Positions 15,290 to 24,588 of a DNA stretch of 63,693 bases are shown here, piece by piece (within the stretch, counting starts at the first letter, position 1; each line of letters begins with the position of its first letter). Position numbers and translations under genes: made by a program. A model generated the notes under the pieces. That model made no database searches and was not told where the DNA came from. It was given only the letters and a program-made list of their open reading frames with translations. Origin of the DNA: Lachnospiraceae bacterium (GTDB lineage: Bacteria > Bacillota > Clostridia > Lachnospirales > Lachnospiraceae); assembly GCA_900771995.1 (NCBI GenBank), contig CAAGQC010000099.1:1-63693 (forward strand), given 5' to 3'.

Positions 15290-17941
15290 ATGAAAGCATA
15301 TTGGAATTGTGAGGCAGAAGAATTAAAGAGAATCTTCCAGGTGTCGGAAGAAGGCCTTTTACCGGCACAGGTGGAAGCAATCCGCCGGGAAAAAGGAGAG
15401 AATATATTACAGGAAGGAAAAAGAAAAAGTGTGGCGGCGGTGTTTGCGCAGCAGTTTTGCGACCTGCTCGTTGTGATTTTGATCATCGCCGCAGTCATTT
15501 CCATGTTTTCCGGAAATGTAGAGAGCACGGTGGTGATCCTTCTTGTGCTTGTGATGAATGCGGTACTTGGAACCGTCCAGCACGTTAAGGCGGAGCGGTC
15601 GTTGGAAAGCCTGAAAAAACTGTCCGCGCCGAGCGCAAAAGTGATGCGTGGCGGAATCAAGCAGGAGGTTCCTTCAAGGGAGATCGTCCCCGGGGACATT
15701 GTTCTTTTGGAGGCGGGAGACATGATCGTGGCGGACGGCAGGATCTTACATAACTATTCGCTGCAGGTCAATGAGAATTCCCTGACCGGGGAATCTACGA
15801 ATGTGGAGAAAAATGACGCGGTGATCGAGGGCGAGGCGGCACTTGCAGACCGGAAGAATATGGTGTATTCCGGCAGCCTTGTCACATACGGAAGAGCCGA
15901 GGTGCTTGTCACGGCAACCGGAATGGAGACGGAACTTGGCAGGATCGCGGGACTTATGAACGCGGCAAAAGAAAGAAAAACGCCATTGCAGGTCAGCCTG
16001 GATGAATTCAGCAGCAAGCTTGCGGTACTCATCATGATCGTCTGCGCGCTGGTATTCGGACTCTGCATTTACCGGAGGATGGCGCTTCTGGACGCGTTTA
16101 TGTTTGCGGTGGCGCTTGCGGTTGCGGCGATCCCGGAGGCGCTTGGTTCGATCGTAACGATCGTGCAGGCAATGGGAACGCAGAAGATGGCGAAAGAAAA
16201 CGCGATCGTCAAAGATTTAAAGGCGGTTGAGAGCCTCGGCTGTGTCTCGGTGATCTGCTCCGATAAGACAGGAACGCTGACGCAGAACAAGATGACCGTG
16301 AAAAAGATCTATGTGGGCGGAGCAGTGATCGAGCCGTCTGAACTTGACATCCAAAATCCGGTGCAGCGTTATCTGCTCTACAATGCGGTTTTGAATAACG
16401 ATTCGAGTATCGTCGGGGAAAAAGAGATCGGCGATCCGACAGAGACGGCTCTGCTTTATATGTATCGCGGCATCAAAACCGGTGAGGGGGCATTTTGTGA
16501 CGGAGACAGCCTTCTTGAGGATGATCTGAGAAATCACATGGAACGGCTGGAGGAAGTTCCGTTTGATTCAGACCGGAAACGGATGAGCACGAAATACAGA
16601 CTGCACGGAGTTTCCACGGTACTCACCAAGGGAGCGCCGGATGTCCTGCTGGCGCACTGTGAGAGTTCTATGGATGAAAGCGGGATCCACGAGCTGACGG
16701 AGGATGAAAAACAAAAGATCAGAGACGTCAACCGGGAATTTTCGGAAAATGGTCTTCGGGTGCTCGCGTTTGCCTGCCGTGAAACGGAGGAAGAACTGAC
16801 GAAAGAGACCGAATGTCATCTGACCTTTTTGGGACTTGTCGCGATGATGGATCCGCCGAGACCGGAATCCGTGGAGGCGGTAAAAAACGCGATCCGCGCG
16901 GGGATCCGGCCGGTGATGATCACAGGAGACCACAAGATCACAGCCATTGCGATCGCAAAGGAGATCGGCATTTACCACGAGGGAGATATGGCGCTGACCG
17001 GCATGGAACTGGATGCCATGTCAGAGGAAACGTTAGCGCAGGATATTGAAAAAATATCGGTCTATGCAAGGGTTTCTCCTGAAAATAAGATCCGTATCGT
17101 GGAGGCATGGCAGAACAAAGGAAAGATCGTATCCATGACCGGAGATGGAGTGAATGACGCGCCTACGTTAAAAAAAGCCGATATCGGTGTTGCAATGGGT
17201 GTTACGGGAACGGAAGTTTCCAAGGACGCGGCGGCAATGATCCTCTCGGACGACAACTTCGCGACGATCATGAAAGCGGTCGTAAACGGAAGAAACGTAT
17301 ACCGGAACATCAAAAACACGATCCTGTTTCTGCTTTCGGGCAACATGGCGGGCATTCTGTCGGTACTCTACACCTCACTTATGGGACTTCCGGTGCCATT
17401 TGCACCGGTACATCTTCTGTTTATCAACCTTCTGACCGACTCGCTGCCTGCGATCGCGATCGGGATGGAACCGTCAGACGAGTCTCTTTTGGAGGAAAAA
17501 CCGCGGGATCCGTCGGTCGGTATCCTGACGAAAGATTTTGTCGGAAAAATGATGTTACAGGGAGCGCTGATCGCGGCAGTGACAATGGTGGCGTACCACA
17601 TGGGGTTAAAAAGCAGTGACGCGCTTGCCACCACAATGGCGTTTTCGGTTTTAACGCTCGCAAGATTGTTCCACGGGTTTAACTGTCGTGGAAAGAAGTC
17701 TGTGGCAAAACTCGGACTGGAATCTAACCGATACAGTATCTATGCGTTTTTAGGCGGCGTGTGCCTGCTTGCACTGGTACTTTTTATTCCGGCACTGCAC
17801 GGGGTATTTTCCGTGACGGACGTATCCGGCAAAAACCTGATCTGGATCGCGGGACTTGCGTTTTTACCGACGCTTCTCATTCAGATCAGAAAAATGATAC
17901 AGGATAAGACAGAAGATGGAGGAGAACCTGAAAAATGTTAG
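15290..17941 (+). CDS. P2A-type cation-transporting ATPase (probable Mn2+ exporter)
   Basis: The 883-residue pump has the P-type motifs TGES (166-169), phosphorylated Asp325 in DKTGTLT, and GDGVND (618-623), with membrane helices in the P2A arrangement. Cation residues corresponding to SERCA site II are present: Glu283 in AIPEAL, Asn713 and Asp717 in NLLTD. The site I glutamate of M5 is replaced by Gly688, as expected for a one-site Ca/Mn pump of the SPCA kind. Together with the riboswitch this points to Mn2+ export. AAAGGAGG sets the start. Codon use (many GCG and CTT) differs from flanking genes. Confidence 0.92.
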   Translation: MKAYWNCEAEELKRIFQVSEEGLLPAQVEAIRREKGENILQEGKRKSVAAVFAQQFCDLLVVILIIAAVISMFSGNVESTVVILLVLVMNAVLGTVQHVKAERSLESLKKLSAPSAKVMRGGIKQEVPSREIVPGDIVLLEAGDMIVADGRILHNYSLQVNENSLTGESTNVEKNDAVIEGEAALADRKNMVYSGSLVTYGRAEVLVTATGMETELGRIAGLMNAAKERKTPLQVSLDEFSSKLAVLIMIVCALVFGLCIYRRMALLDAFMFAVALAVAAIPEALGSIVTIVQAMGTQKMAKENAIVKDLKAVESLGCVSVICSDKTGTLTQNKMTVKKIYVGGAVIEPSELDIQNPVQRYLLYNAVLNNDSSIVGEKEIGDPTETALLYMYRGIKTGEGAFCDGDSLLEDDLRNHMERLEEVPFDSDRKRMSTKYRLHGVSTVLTKGAPDVLLAHCESSMDESGIHELTEDEKQKIRDVNREFSENGLRVLAFACRETEEELTKETECHLTFLGLVAMMDPPRPESVEAVKNAIRAGIRPVMITGDHKITAIAIAKEIGIYHEGDMALTGMELDAMSEETLAQDIEKISVYARVSPENKIRIVEAWQNKGKIVSMTGDGVNDAPTLKKADIGVAMGVTGTEVSKDAAAMILSDDNFATIMKAVVNGRNVYRNIKNTILFLLSGNMAGILSVLYTSLMGLPVPFAPVHLLFINLLTDSLPAIAIGMEPSDESLLEEKPRDPSVGILTKDFVGKMMLQGALIAAVTMVAYHMGLKSSDALATTMAFSVLTLARLFHGFNCRGKKSVAKLGLESNRYSIYAFLGGVCLLALVLFIPALHGVFSVTDVSGKNLIWIAGLAFLPTLLIQIRKMIQDKTEDGGEPEKC

Positions 17942-18993
17942 ATCATATTTCGTTTGTTTATTTCATACAGCAGATGGCGCAGCACCCTGTGCTTCTGATC
18001 TCGGTTCTGTTGACACTTGGTGTGATCTTTGTAAACGGATGGACAGACGCCCCGAACGCGATCGCAACCTGCGTGTCAACCAGATGCATCGATGTGGATC
18101 ACGCGATCATTATGGCGGCGATCTGCAATTTCTTCGGAGTAATGGTTATGTCGCTCATCAATTCGAGCGTGGCGATGACCATAAAGAACATGGTGAATTT
18201 TGGCGGAAACAATGAGGATGCCCTGATCGCGCTGTGCGCGGCAATGGCGGCGATCGTGATCTGGGCGATCGGAGCGTGGTATTTTGGAATCCCGACGAGT
18301 GAGAGCCATGCGCTGATCGCGGGGCTCAGTGGAGCGGCGATCGCACTTCAGGGCGGACTGGGTGGCATAAATTTTTCCGAGTGGATCAAAGTCATCTACG
18401 GACTTGGCTTATCGACCGTCATCGGCTTTGCGGTTGGCTTTCTGGTGTGCAAGATTGTTACGCTGATCTGCGAGAGTATGGACCGGAAAAAGACGAACCG
18501 CTTTTTTAGCGGCGCACAGGTGGCGGGAGGCGCGGCAGTGGCATTTATGCACGGCGCACAGGACGGACAGAAATTCATGGGTGTACTGCTGCTAGGACTC
18601 TTTTTGCTCAACGGGAAAGAGGATACCGCAGGCGCGTTTGTCCCGGTCTGGATGATGGTGCTCTGCTCCGTTGTGATGGGACTTGGCACTTCCGTGGGAG
18701 GAAAAAAGATCATCAAATCCGTGGGCATGGATATGGTCAAACAGGAAAAATACCAGGGCTTTTCCGCGGATGCGGCAGCGGCGGTATGTATCTTATTTTC
18801 TACGATATTCGGGATCCCGGTCAGTACGACGCATATGAAGACGACGGCGATCATGGGTGTCGGCGCGGTGAAACGGCTGTCCGCGATCAACTATAAGGTC
18901 GTGCTCGACATAGTGCTGACCTGGGTGCTCACATTTCCGGGCTGTGGACTGATCGGCTTTATTATGGCGAAAATATTTTTGTTGTTCCGATAA
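17935..18993 (+). CDS. pit: PiT-family inorganic phosphate transporter
   Basis: The 352-residue carrier has two PiT repeats: VNGWTDAPNAIATCVSTR near residues 26-43 and GIPVSTTHMKTTAIMGVG near 300. Both halves are hydrophobic with conserved D/N and TS/TTH motifs. PiT proteins move phosphate, often as neutral metal-phosphate complexes, with protons or sodium. Its ATG overlaps the ATPase stop by seven bases, so it is translated from the same manganese-controlled mRNA. It shares the unusual codon use of the ATPase. The direction of transport under Mn2+ stress is unknown. Confidence 0.92.
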   Translation: MLDHISFVYFIQQMAQHPVLLISVLLTLGVIFVNGWTDAPNAIATCVSTRCIDVDHAIIMAAICNFFGVMVMSLINSSVAMTIKNMVNFGGNNEDALIALCAAMAAIVIWAIGAWYFGIPTSESHALIAGLSGAAIALQGGLGGINFSEWIKVIYGLGLSTVIGFAVGFLVCKIVTLICESMDRKKTNRFFSGAQVAGGAAVAFMHGAQDGQKFMGVLLLGLFLLNGKEDTAGAFVPVWMMVLCSVVMGLGTSVGGKKIIKSVGMDMVKQEKYQGFSADAAAAVCILFSTIFGIPVSTTHMKTTAIMGVGAVKRLSAINYKVVLDIVLTWVLTFPGCGLIGFIMAKIFLLFR

Positions 18994-19026
18994 AAGGTGT
19001 TATTCAGAGAGAAGGAGAAAAAGCAG

Positions 19027-19647
19027 ATGAAAAAGAAGAAAGAAGAATTTTATTATAAAAATTTATGTTCCGCGATGGAGTATGCTTACCAGGCAGCGCA
19101 GTTTTTGACAGAAACCCTGAAACATTTCGATAAAGAGACGATTCAGGAAAAACTGGATGCCATGCACGAATTAGAGCAGAAAGGCGATGTGAAAAAGCAT
19201 AAAATGATGAAGGCGTTGAGCCAGGCGTTTATTACCCCGATCGAGCGGGAAGATCTCGTCTCACTCAGCGGCTATATCGATGATATTACGGATGCTGTGG
19301 AGGAAGTGCTGCTTCAGATTTATATGAGCAACGTGACGGAGATCCGCACGGATGTATTTCCTACGCTGGATCTGCTCTCGGAGAGTATAAAGGCACTCGG
19401 GGATGTCATGGAGGAGTTGAAAGATTTTAAACATTCCAAAGTGATCGAGGACTATATCGTCCGCGTCAATGATTTGGAGGAGCAGGGCGACCGCCTCTAT
19501 GTGGAGAACATGCATACCCTGCACGGGGAGGAGGATATCCGCACGATCGTGATCTGGCGGACGATCTATGAATATCTGGAAACCTGTATCGATACCTGTG
19601 AGCATGTGGCGGATATTGTAGGCATGGTCATCATGAAAAACTCGTAA
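19027..19647 (+). CDS. DUF47/PhoU-like partner of the phosphate transporter
   Basis: The 206-residue protein is a helical bundle of the DUF47 (YkaA) family, which pairs with PiT carriers. Typical segments are HELEQKGDVKKHKMMKAL, with TPIEREDLVSLSGYIDDITDAVEE in the middle. The ATG at 19027 follows AAGGAG (19012-19017) at nine bases; a GTG at 18997 would add ten residues without a good site. It is last in the operon, followed by a terminator. A gating or regulatory role on the phosphate carrier is inferred from family context. Confidence 0.9.
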   Translation: MKKKKEEFYYKNLCSAMEYAYQAAQFLTETLKHFDKETIQEKLDAMHELEQKGDVKKHKMMKALSQAFITPIEREDLVSLSGYIDDITDAVEEVLLQIYMSNVTEIRTDVFPTLDLLSESIKALGDVMEELKDFKHSKVIEDYIVRVNDLEEQGDRLYVENMHTLHGEEDIRTIVIWRTIYEYLETCIDTCEHVADIVGMVIMKNS

Positions 19648-19690
19648 TCTGTTTCCGTTCTTGCTGTCATGTCCGTTCAATGTTACAATA

Positions 19691-19729
19691 AAAAGAGGCT
19701 TCTGGCATAATGGTGGAAGCCTCTTTTTT
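19691..19729 (+). terminator. Terminator of the manganese/phosphate operon
   Basis: AAAAGAGGCTTC (19691-19702) pairs with GAAGCCTCTTTT (19716-19727), followed by a T-run. It closes the operon that began at the riboswitch. Confidence 0.88.
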
Positions 19730-19773
19730 CTTTTAATATATGTGTCTGTGGGAGAAATAGACGAAATTAATGA

Positions 19774-19968
19774 TTGAAGCGTTGCCGACACCATGATATG
19801 ATAAATACGATACAGCTGTCCGCGTTTATAAGAAGCGTAAGAGAGGACAGTTGTATTTGCGTATACGATGAGCCAGGGACAGATTTATGCTTGCACAAGA
19901 ATCTGTATTTGGCGAAGGTACATCATCGAGCTTTTAAGTGAGATGGTGTAGAAGTTAAGGAGGAGATT
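19774..19968 (+). promoter_or_regulatory. Promoter and structured leader of pepT
   Basis: The 321-base gap before pepT holds the preceding terminator and then TTGAAG (19774-19779) and TATGAT (19797-19802), 17 bases apart. The leader of about 160 bases contains a 12-bp stem, ATACAGCTGTCC (19810-19821) with GGACAGTTGTAT (19845-19856). Downstream is a second stem, ACAGATT with AATCTGT, around 19885-19910. No known riboswitch family was recognised and no T-run follows either stem. Confidence 0.55.
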
Positions 19969-21201
19969 ATGGACAAGACTATTGAAAATTTTTTGCGATA
20001 TGTAAAGATCGATACCCAGTCCTCAGAGGAAAGCACCACCACCCCCAGTACCATGAAGCAGCATGATCTGGCAAAACAGCTGGTGAGTGAACTGGAGGCC
20101 ATGGGAGCCGCAGAGATCACTTACGATAAGGAACATTGCTACGTCTATGCCACCATTCCGGCATCCGCAGGCTGTGAGAAGGCACCGGTGCTGGGCTTTA
20201 TTTCCCACATGGATACTTCCCCGGCAGTGACGGATACCAATGTAAATCCAAGAATCGTGGAGAACTACGACGGCAAAGATATCGTGCTGAATACAGCAGA
20301 GAATATTGTTATGAAGACGGCGGATTTCCCGGAACTGTTACATTATGTGGGACAGGATCTGATCGTGACGGACGGTACGACCCTGCTTGGTGCGGATGAC
20401 AAGGCCGGTGTGGCGGAGATCATGACCATGGCGGAGACCTTATTAAAGCATCCGGAGAAAAAGCACGGTAAGATCCGGATCGGATTTACCCCGGATGAGG
20501 AAGTGGGAGCCGGAGCCGATCATTTTGATGTAAAGCTGTTTGGCGCGGATTATGCCTACACCGTGGATGGCGGTGCATTGGGCGAACTGGAATATGAGAA
20601 CTTTAACGCAGCCGGAGCAAAGCTGCATGTCTACGGCAGAAGCGTGCATCCCGGTTCCGCCAAGGGCAAGATGAAGAATGCCATTCTGATCGCACAGGAG
20701 TTCCAGAGCCTGCTGCCGGTGGAGCAGAATCCCATGTATACCGAAGGCTATGAGGGATTCTTCCATCTGGATGCCCTGCAGGGCAATGTGGAGGAGGTTG
20801 TGGCGGATTATATTATCCGGGATCACGACAGACAGCTTTTTGAACAGAAAAAAGAAGTGTTTTTAGCCTGTGCCGATTTCCTGAACCGGAAGTATGGAGA
20901 GGGTACGGTCGTGGTGGACCTGAAGGACTCTTATTATAACATGCGGGAGATCATGGAACAGCATATGCACCTGATCGAAAATGCGAAAGCAGCCATGGAA
21001 GAACTGGGCATCGAACCGAAGGTATCCCCCATCCGCGGCGGTACCGATGGCGCACGACTGTCCTTTATGGGACTGCCTTGTCCGAACCTGTGCACCGGTG
21101 GGGAGAATTACCACGGCAGATATGAATATGCCTGCGTACAGTCCATGGAGAAGACCACACAGCTGCTGATCGCCATTACGGCAAAATATGCGGACAGATA
21201 A
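19969..21201 (+). CDS. pepT: Peptidase T (tripeptide aminopeptidase)
   Basis: The 410-residue M20-family metallopeptidase removes N-terminal residues from tripeptides in the cytoplasm. Metal-site motifs are GFISHMDTSPAV near residue 70, GADDKAGVAEI near 145 and FTPDEEVGAGAD near 175, which places the zinc-binding His, Asp and Glu residues. The C-terminal RGGTDGARLSFMGLPCPNL is also characteristic. TAAGGAGGAG precedes the start. Length matches PepT (about 408). It is transcribed from its own promoter with a long leader. Confidence 0.96.
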   Translation: MDKTIENFLRYVKIDTQSSEESTTTPSTMKQHDLAKQLVSELEAMGAAEITYDKEHCYVYATIPASAGCEKAPVLGFISHMDTSPAVTDTNVNPRIVENYDGKDIVLNTAENIVMKTADFPELLHYVGQDLIVTDGTTLLGADDKAGVAEIMTMAETLLKHPEKKHGKIRIGFTPDEEVGAGADHFDVKLFGADYAYTVDGGALGELEYENFNAAGAKLHVYGRSVHPGSAKGKMKNAILIAQEFQSLLPVEQNPMYTEGYEGFFHLDALQGNVEEVVADYIIRDHDRQLFEQKKEVFLACADFLNRKYGEGTVVVDLKDSYYNMREIMEQHMHLIENAKAAMEELGIEPKVSPIRGGTDGARLSFMGLPCPNLCTGGENYHGRYEYACVQSMEKTTQLLIAITAKYADR

Positions 21202-21245
21202 TAAGACGAAAACGTAAACTGATTTGGAAAGGCAATACTTTTTAT

Positions 21246-22655
21246 ATGACGAATGTAACACAAATGAACGAAACCGAGAGACAATATTATTTTATGGAGA
21301 AAGCCTCCGGCTATGTGACAAAGCTTGGTGAAGAACTGGGCAGAAAGCCTACCTGCTGTGTGACGACCTTCGGGTGTCAGATGAATGCCAGGGACTCCGA
21401 GAAGCTGGTGGGAATCCTGGAAAAAGTAGGCTATGAGATCATTGAGGATGAAAATGCGGACTTTGTGATCTACAATACCTGTACCGTCCGGGATAATGCC
21501 AACCAGCGTGTCTACGGAAGACTGGGAGTATTGAACGGCTACAAGAAGAAAAATCCTCACATGAAGATTGCTCTCTGCGGCTGTATGATGCAGGAGCCTT
21601 CCGTCATCGAGAAGATCAAGAACAGTTACCGTTTCGTGGATCTGATCTTCGGAACCCACAACATTTTCAAATTCGCCGAGCTGTTGTGTTCCCTGTTTGA
21701 AAATGAGGGAATGGTCATCGATATCTGGAAGGACACGGACAAGATCGTGGAAGACCTTCCCGTGGAGAGAAAATATCCCTTCAAATCCGGTATTAATATC
21801 ATGTTCGGCTGTAATAATTTCTGCAGTTATTGTATCGTGCCTTATGTCCGTGGCAGGGAGCGCAGCCGGAATCCCAGGGATATCATCCGGGAGATCGAGG
21901 GACTGGTGGCAGACGGCGTGGTGGAGATCATGCTGCTGGGACAGAATGTAAATTCCTACGGCAAGAATCTGGAGGAGCCCATTACTTTTGCACAGCTGTT
22001 ACAGGAAGTGGAGAAGATCGAAGGATTGGAGCGGATCCGTTTCATGACGTCTCATCCCAAGGATCTGTCGGATGAACTGATCGAGGTCATGAAGCATTCG
22101 AAGAAGATCTGCAGACATCTGCATCTGCCCTTACAGTCCGGTTCCACGAAGATCTTAAAGGCCATGAACCGCCGTTATACCAAGGAACAGTATCTGGAAC
22201 TGGCGGAGAAGATCCGCAGGGAGATTCCGGATATGGCCATCACCACGGATATTATCGTGGGCTTCCCGGGAGAGACGAAGGAGGATGTGGACGAGACAAT
22301 CGATGTGATCCGCCGCGTGAAATATGACAATGCGTTTACTTTTATCTATTCCAAACGTACCGGAACACCGGCGGCCGCCATGGAACAGGTACCGGAAGCG
22401 CAGGTGAAGGAGCAGTTTGACCGGGTACTTAAGACCGTACAGGAGACCGCAAGAGAGCAGGTGGGCAGATATCAGGGACAGATCGCAGATGTGCTGGTGG
22501 AAGAGATCAACGAGAACGACAGCACTCTGGTCACCGGAAGAATGTCCAACAACACACTGGTACATTTCCCGGGGGACGCTTCGCTGGTAGGCAAGATTGT
22601 GAACGTGTCTCTGGATGAGTGCCATGGATTTTATTATATGGGACATATAGTTTAG
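21246..22655 (+). CDS. miaB: tRNA methylthiotransferase MiaB
   Basis: The 469-residue radical-SAM enzyme adds a methylthio group to i6A37 of tRNA. The N-terminal UPF0004 domain carries FGCQMNARDSEKL and NTCTVRDNA; the radical-SAM cluster is CNNFCSYC before IVPYVRGRERSR; a TRAM domain ends the protein. It acts after MiaA, encoded at 29.9 kb. GGAAAGG lies 13 bases before the ATG at 21246. A second in-frame ATG at 21264 is also possible. An N-terminal extension of about 35 residues is normal for clostridial MiaB. Confidence 0.96.
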   Translation: MTNVTQMNETERQYYFMEKASGYVTKLGEELGRKPTCCVTTFGCQMNARDSEKLVGILEKVGYEIIEDENADFVIYNTCTVRDNANQRVYGRLGVLNGYKKKNPHMKIALCGCMMQEPSVIEKIKNSYRFVDLIFGTHNIFKFAELLCSLFENEGMVIDIWKDTDKIVEDLPVERKYPFKSGINIMFGCNNFCSYCIVPYVRGRERSRNPRDIIREIEGLVADGVVEIMLLGQNVNSYGKNLEEPITFAQLLQEVEKIEGLERIRFMTSHPKDLSDELIEVMKHSKKICRHLHLPLQSGSTKILKAMNRRYTKEQYLELAEKIRREIPDMAITTDIIVGFPGETKEDVDETIDVIRRVKYDNAFTFIYSKRTGTPAAAMEQVPEAQVKEQFDRVLKTVQETAREQVGRYQGQIADVLVEEINENDSTLVTGRMSNNTLVHFPGDASLVGKIVNVSLDECHGFYYMGHIV

Positions 22656-22695
22656 TCATGAATGGCGCGGCCTGAACGAGATTTATAAAAAATCC

Positions 22696-22777
22696 TTGCA
22701 AACAAAACGAAATAGAGATATGATAAGGCTCGTGTGACTTTATAAAAATTTTATAATTTCACACGGGCTTATTTTAT
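22696..22777 (+). promoter_or_regulatory. Promoter with immediate 5' stem-loop before the SulP gene
   Basis: TTGCAA (22696-22701) and TATGAT (22719-22724) lie 17 bases apart. A 12-bp hairpin with G-T pairs begins directly after the -10: the left arm is 22725-22737 and the right arm TCACACGGGCTT is 22759-22770, with an A/T palindrome inside. A T-rich tail (22771-22777) follows, so it could act as an attenuator or end miaB transcripts. Confidence 0.6.
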
Positions 22778-22805
22778 GCCCGATTTACGAGGTGAGGAGA
22801 AAATT

Positions 22806-24455
22806 ATGGAAAAACTAAAACCGAAGCTTTTCTCAGTAATGAAAAGCTACACGAAAGAACAGTTCGTAAAAGACGTGATCGCAGGTATCATCGTGGCGAT
22901 CATTGCACTGCCCTTATCCATTGCGCTGGCACTGGCGTCCGGTGTAACTCCGGAAAAGGGTATCTATACCGCCATCACTGCCGGTTTCGTGATCTCATTC
23001 TTAGGCGGCAGCCGTGTGCAGATCGCAGGACCTACGGCGGCATTTGCCACTATTGTAGCCGGAATCGTGGCAAAGAACGGTATGGACGGTCTGATCATTG
23101 CAACTTTGCTGGCCGGTGTGATTCTGATCCTGATGGGCCTCTTACGACTGGGCAATCTGATCAAATTCATCCCCTATACCATCACCACAGGCTTTACCTC
23201 CGGTATCGCCGTGACGATCTTTATCGGACAGATCAAGGATTTCCTGGGACTGACCATTGTCAGCGAAGAGCCCCTGATCGAGACCATGGACAAACTAAAG
23301 GCAGTATTTGTGTTTATTTCCACCACCAATCTGCAGGCCCTTCTGGTAGGTGTGATCAGTCTGCTGATCCTGATCGTGTGGCAGTATCTGCCGGGCTTCT
23401 GCAAGAAGATTCCCCCTTCCCTGATCGCGGTACTGGTGGGAAGCGCCATGGTGGCATTGCTTAACATGAATGTAAATACTATCGGGGATCTGTATGAGAT
23501 CTCCAATAAGCTCCCTGCAATCTCCCTGCCGGCCTTCAGCCTGAAGACGGTACAGAATGTCCTGCCGGATGCTTTCACCATCGCGATTCTGGCGGCCATC
23601 GAGTCTCTGCTTTCCTGCGTGGTGGCAGACAGCATGGTGAACAGCAGGCACCGTTCCAATATGGAACTGATCGCCCAGGGTGCCGGTAACATCACTTCCG
23701 CATTGTTCGGAGGAATCCCGGCTACCGGAGCCATTGCCAGAACCGCAGCCAACGTGAAAAATGGCGGACGTACTCCTATTGCCGGTATGGTACATTCCGT
23801 GACCCTGCTTCTGATCCTTGTGGTGCTGATGCCTTATGCGGCACTGATCCCCATGCCAACTATCGCAGCCATTCTGTTCATGGTGGCTTACAATATGTGT
23901 GACTGGCGGAAGTTCGTGGGACTCTGCAAGACCGCACCCAAGAGCGATATCATTGTACTGGTGACCACATTTGTACTGACTGTCGTGTTTGACCTGGTGG
24001 TAGCCATCGAGGTAGGTATTCTGCTGGCAGCCATCCTGTTCATGAAGCGTATGAGTGATGTGACGGAAGTGGAAGGCTGGAAATACGTGGATGATGAAGA
24101 CGATGCGGACAGCCTGTCCTTAAGAGTCGTACCGCACAACACCATGGTCTATGAAGTCAGCGGCCCTCTGTTCTTCGGCGCAGCGGACAAGATCCTGAAG
24201 ATCACGCTGGATGAAAAGATGAACTGTCTGGTACTGCGTATGCGCAGCGTGAGTGCCATTGATGCCACTGCCATGCACAATCTGGAGCAGCTATATGCGG
24301 ACTGTAAGAAGAAAAATATCCAGATCATTCTGTCCCACGTAGGGGAACAGCCCATGCATGTCATGGAGAAGAGCGGGTTCTTAGATAAGGTGGGCAGAGA
24401 GAATGTATGTGCCCATATCGACGATGCGCTGGAGCGTGCCGCACGGCTGGGATAA
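22806..24455 (+). CDS. SulP/SLC26-family anion transporter with STAS domain
   Basis: The 549-residue protein has a hydrophobic core of 10-14 helices (about residues 25-420) with ALPLSIALALASG and GGSRVQIAGPTAAFATIV near the start, and LFGGIPATGAIARTAANVKN in the centre; these are SulP hallmarks. A STAS domain (about 435-545) ends it. Substrates in the family include sulfate, bicarbonate and dicarboxylates; this one cannot be assigned. GTGAGGAG sets the ATG at 22806. It interrupts the common miaB-mutS neighbourhood and has its own promoter. Confidence 0.9.
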   Translation: MEKLKPKLFSVMKSYTKEQFVKDVIAGIIVAIIALPLSIALALASGVTPEKGIYTAITAGFVISFLGGSRVQIAGPTAAFATIVAGIVAKNGMDGLIIATLLAGVILILMGLLRLGNLIKFIPYTITTGFTSGIAVTIFIGQIKDFLGLTIVSEEPLIETMDKLKAVFVFISTTNLQALLVGVISLLILIVWQYLPGFCKKIPPSLIAVLVGSAMVALLNMNVNTIGDLYEISNKLPAISLPAFSLKTVQNVLPDAFTIAILAAIESLLSCVVADSMVNSRHRSNMELIAQGAGNITSALFGGIPATGAIARTAANVKNGGRTPIAGMVHSVTLLLILVVLMPYAALIPMPTIAAILFMVAYNMCDWRKFVGLCKTAPKSDIIVLVTTFVLTVVFDLVVAIEVGILLAAILFMKRMSDVTEVEGWKYVDDEDDADSLSLRVVPHNTMVYEVSGPLFFGAADKILKITLDEKMNCLVLRMRSVSAIDATAMHNLEQLYADCKKKNIQIILSHVGEQPMHVMEKSGFLDKVGRENVCAHIDDALERAARLG

Positions 24456-24491
24456 GGGGCAAAAACTATCATTTGCTGACGGGTTCTTTAA

Positions 24492-24520
24492 TTTACAACC
24501 TCAATATTTTGTGCTAAGAT
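24492..24520 (+). promoter_or_regulatory. Promoter of mutS
   Basis: TTTACA at 24492-24497 and TAAGAT at 24515-24520 are 17 bases apart. Transcription from here would exclude the in-frame ATG at 24523 as a usable start. Confidence 0.55.
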
Positions 24521-24588
24521 AGATGCGGATGCGCAAGTTTTTGCGTGTCCGCTTTGTCGTGTATCCTTTTACAGAACAGGAGAAGATC

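Noticed and set aside
15061..19729. Integrated mobile element at the codon-use island
   Set aside because: No integrase, transposase, target duplication or inverted ends were seen.
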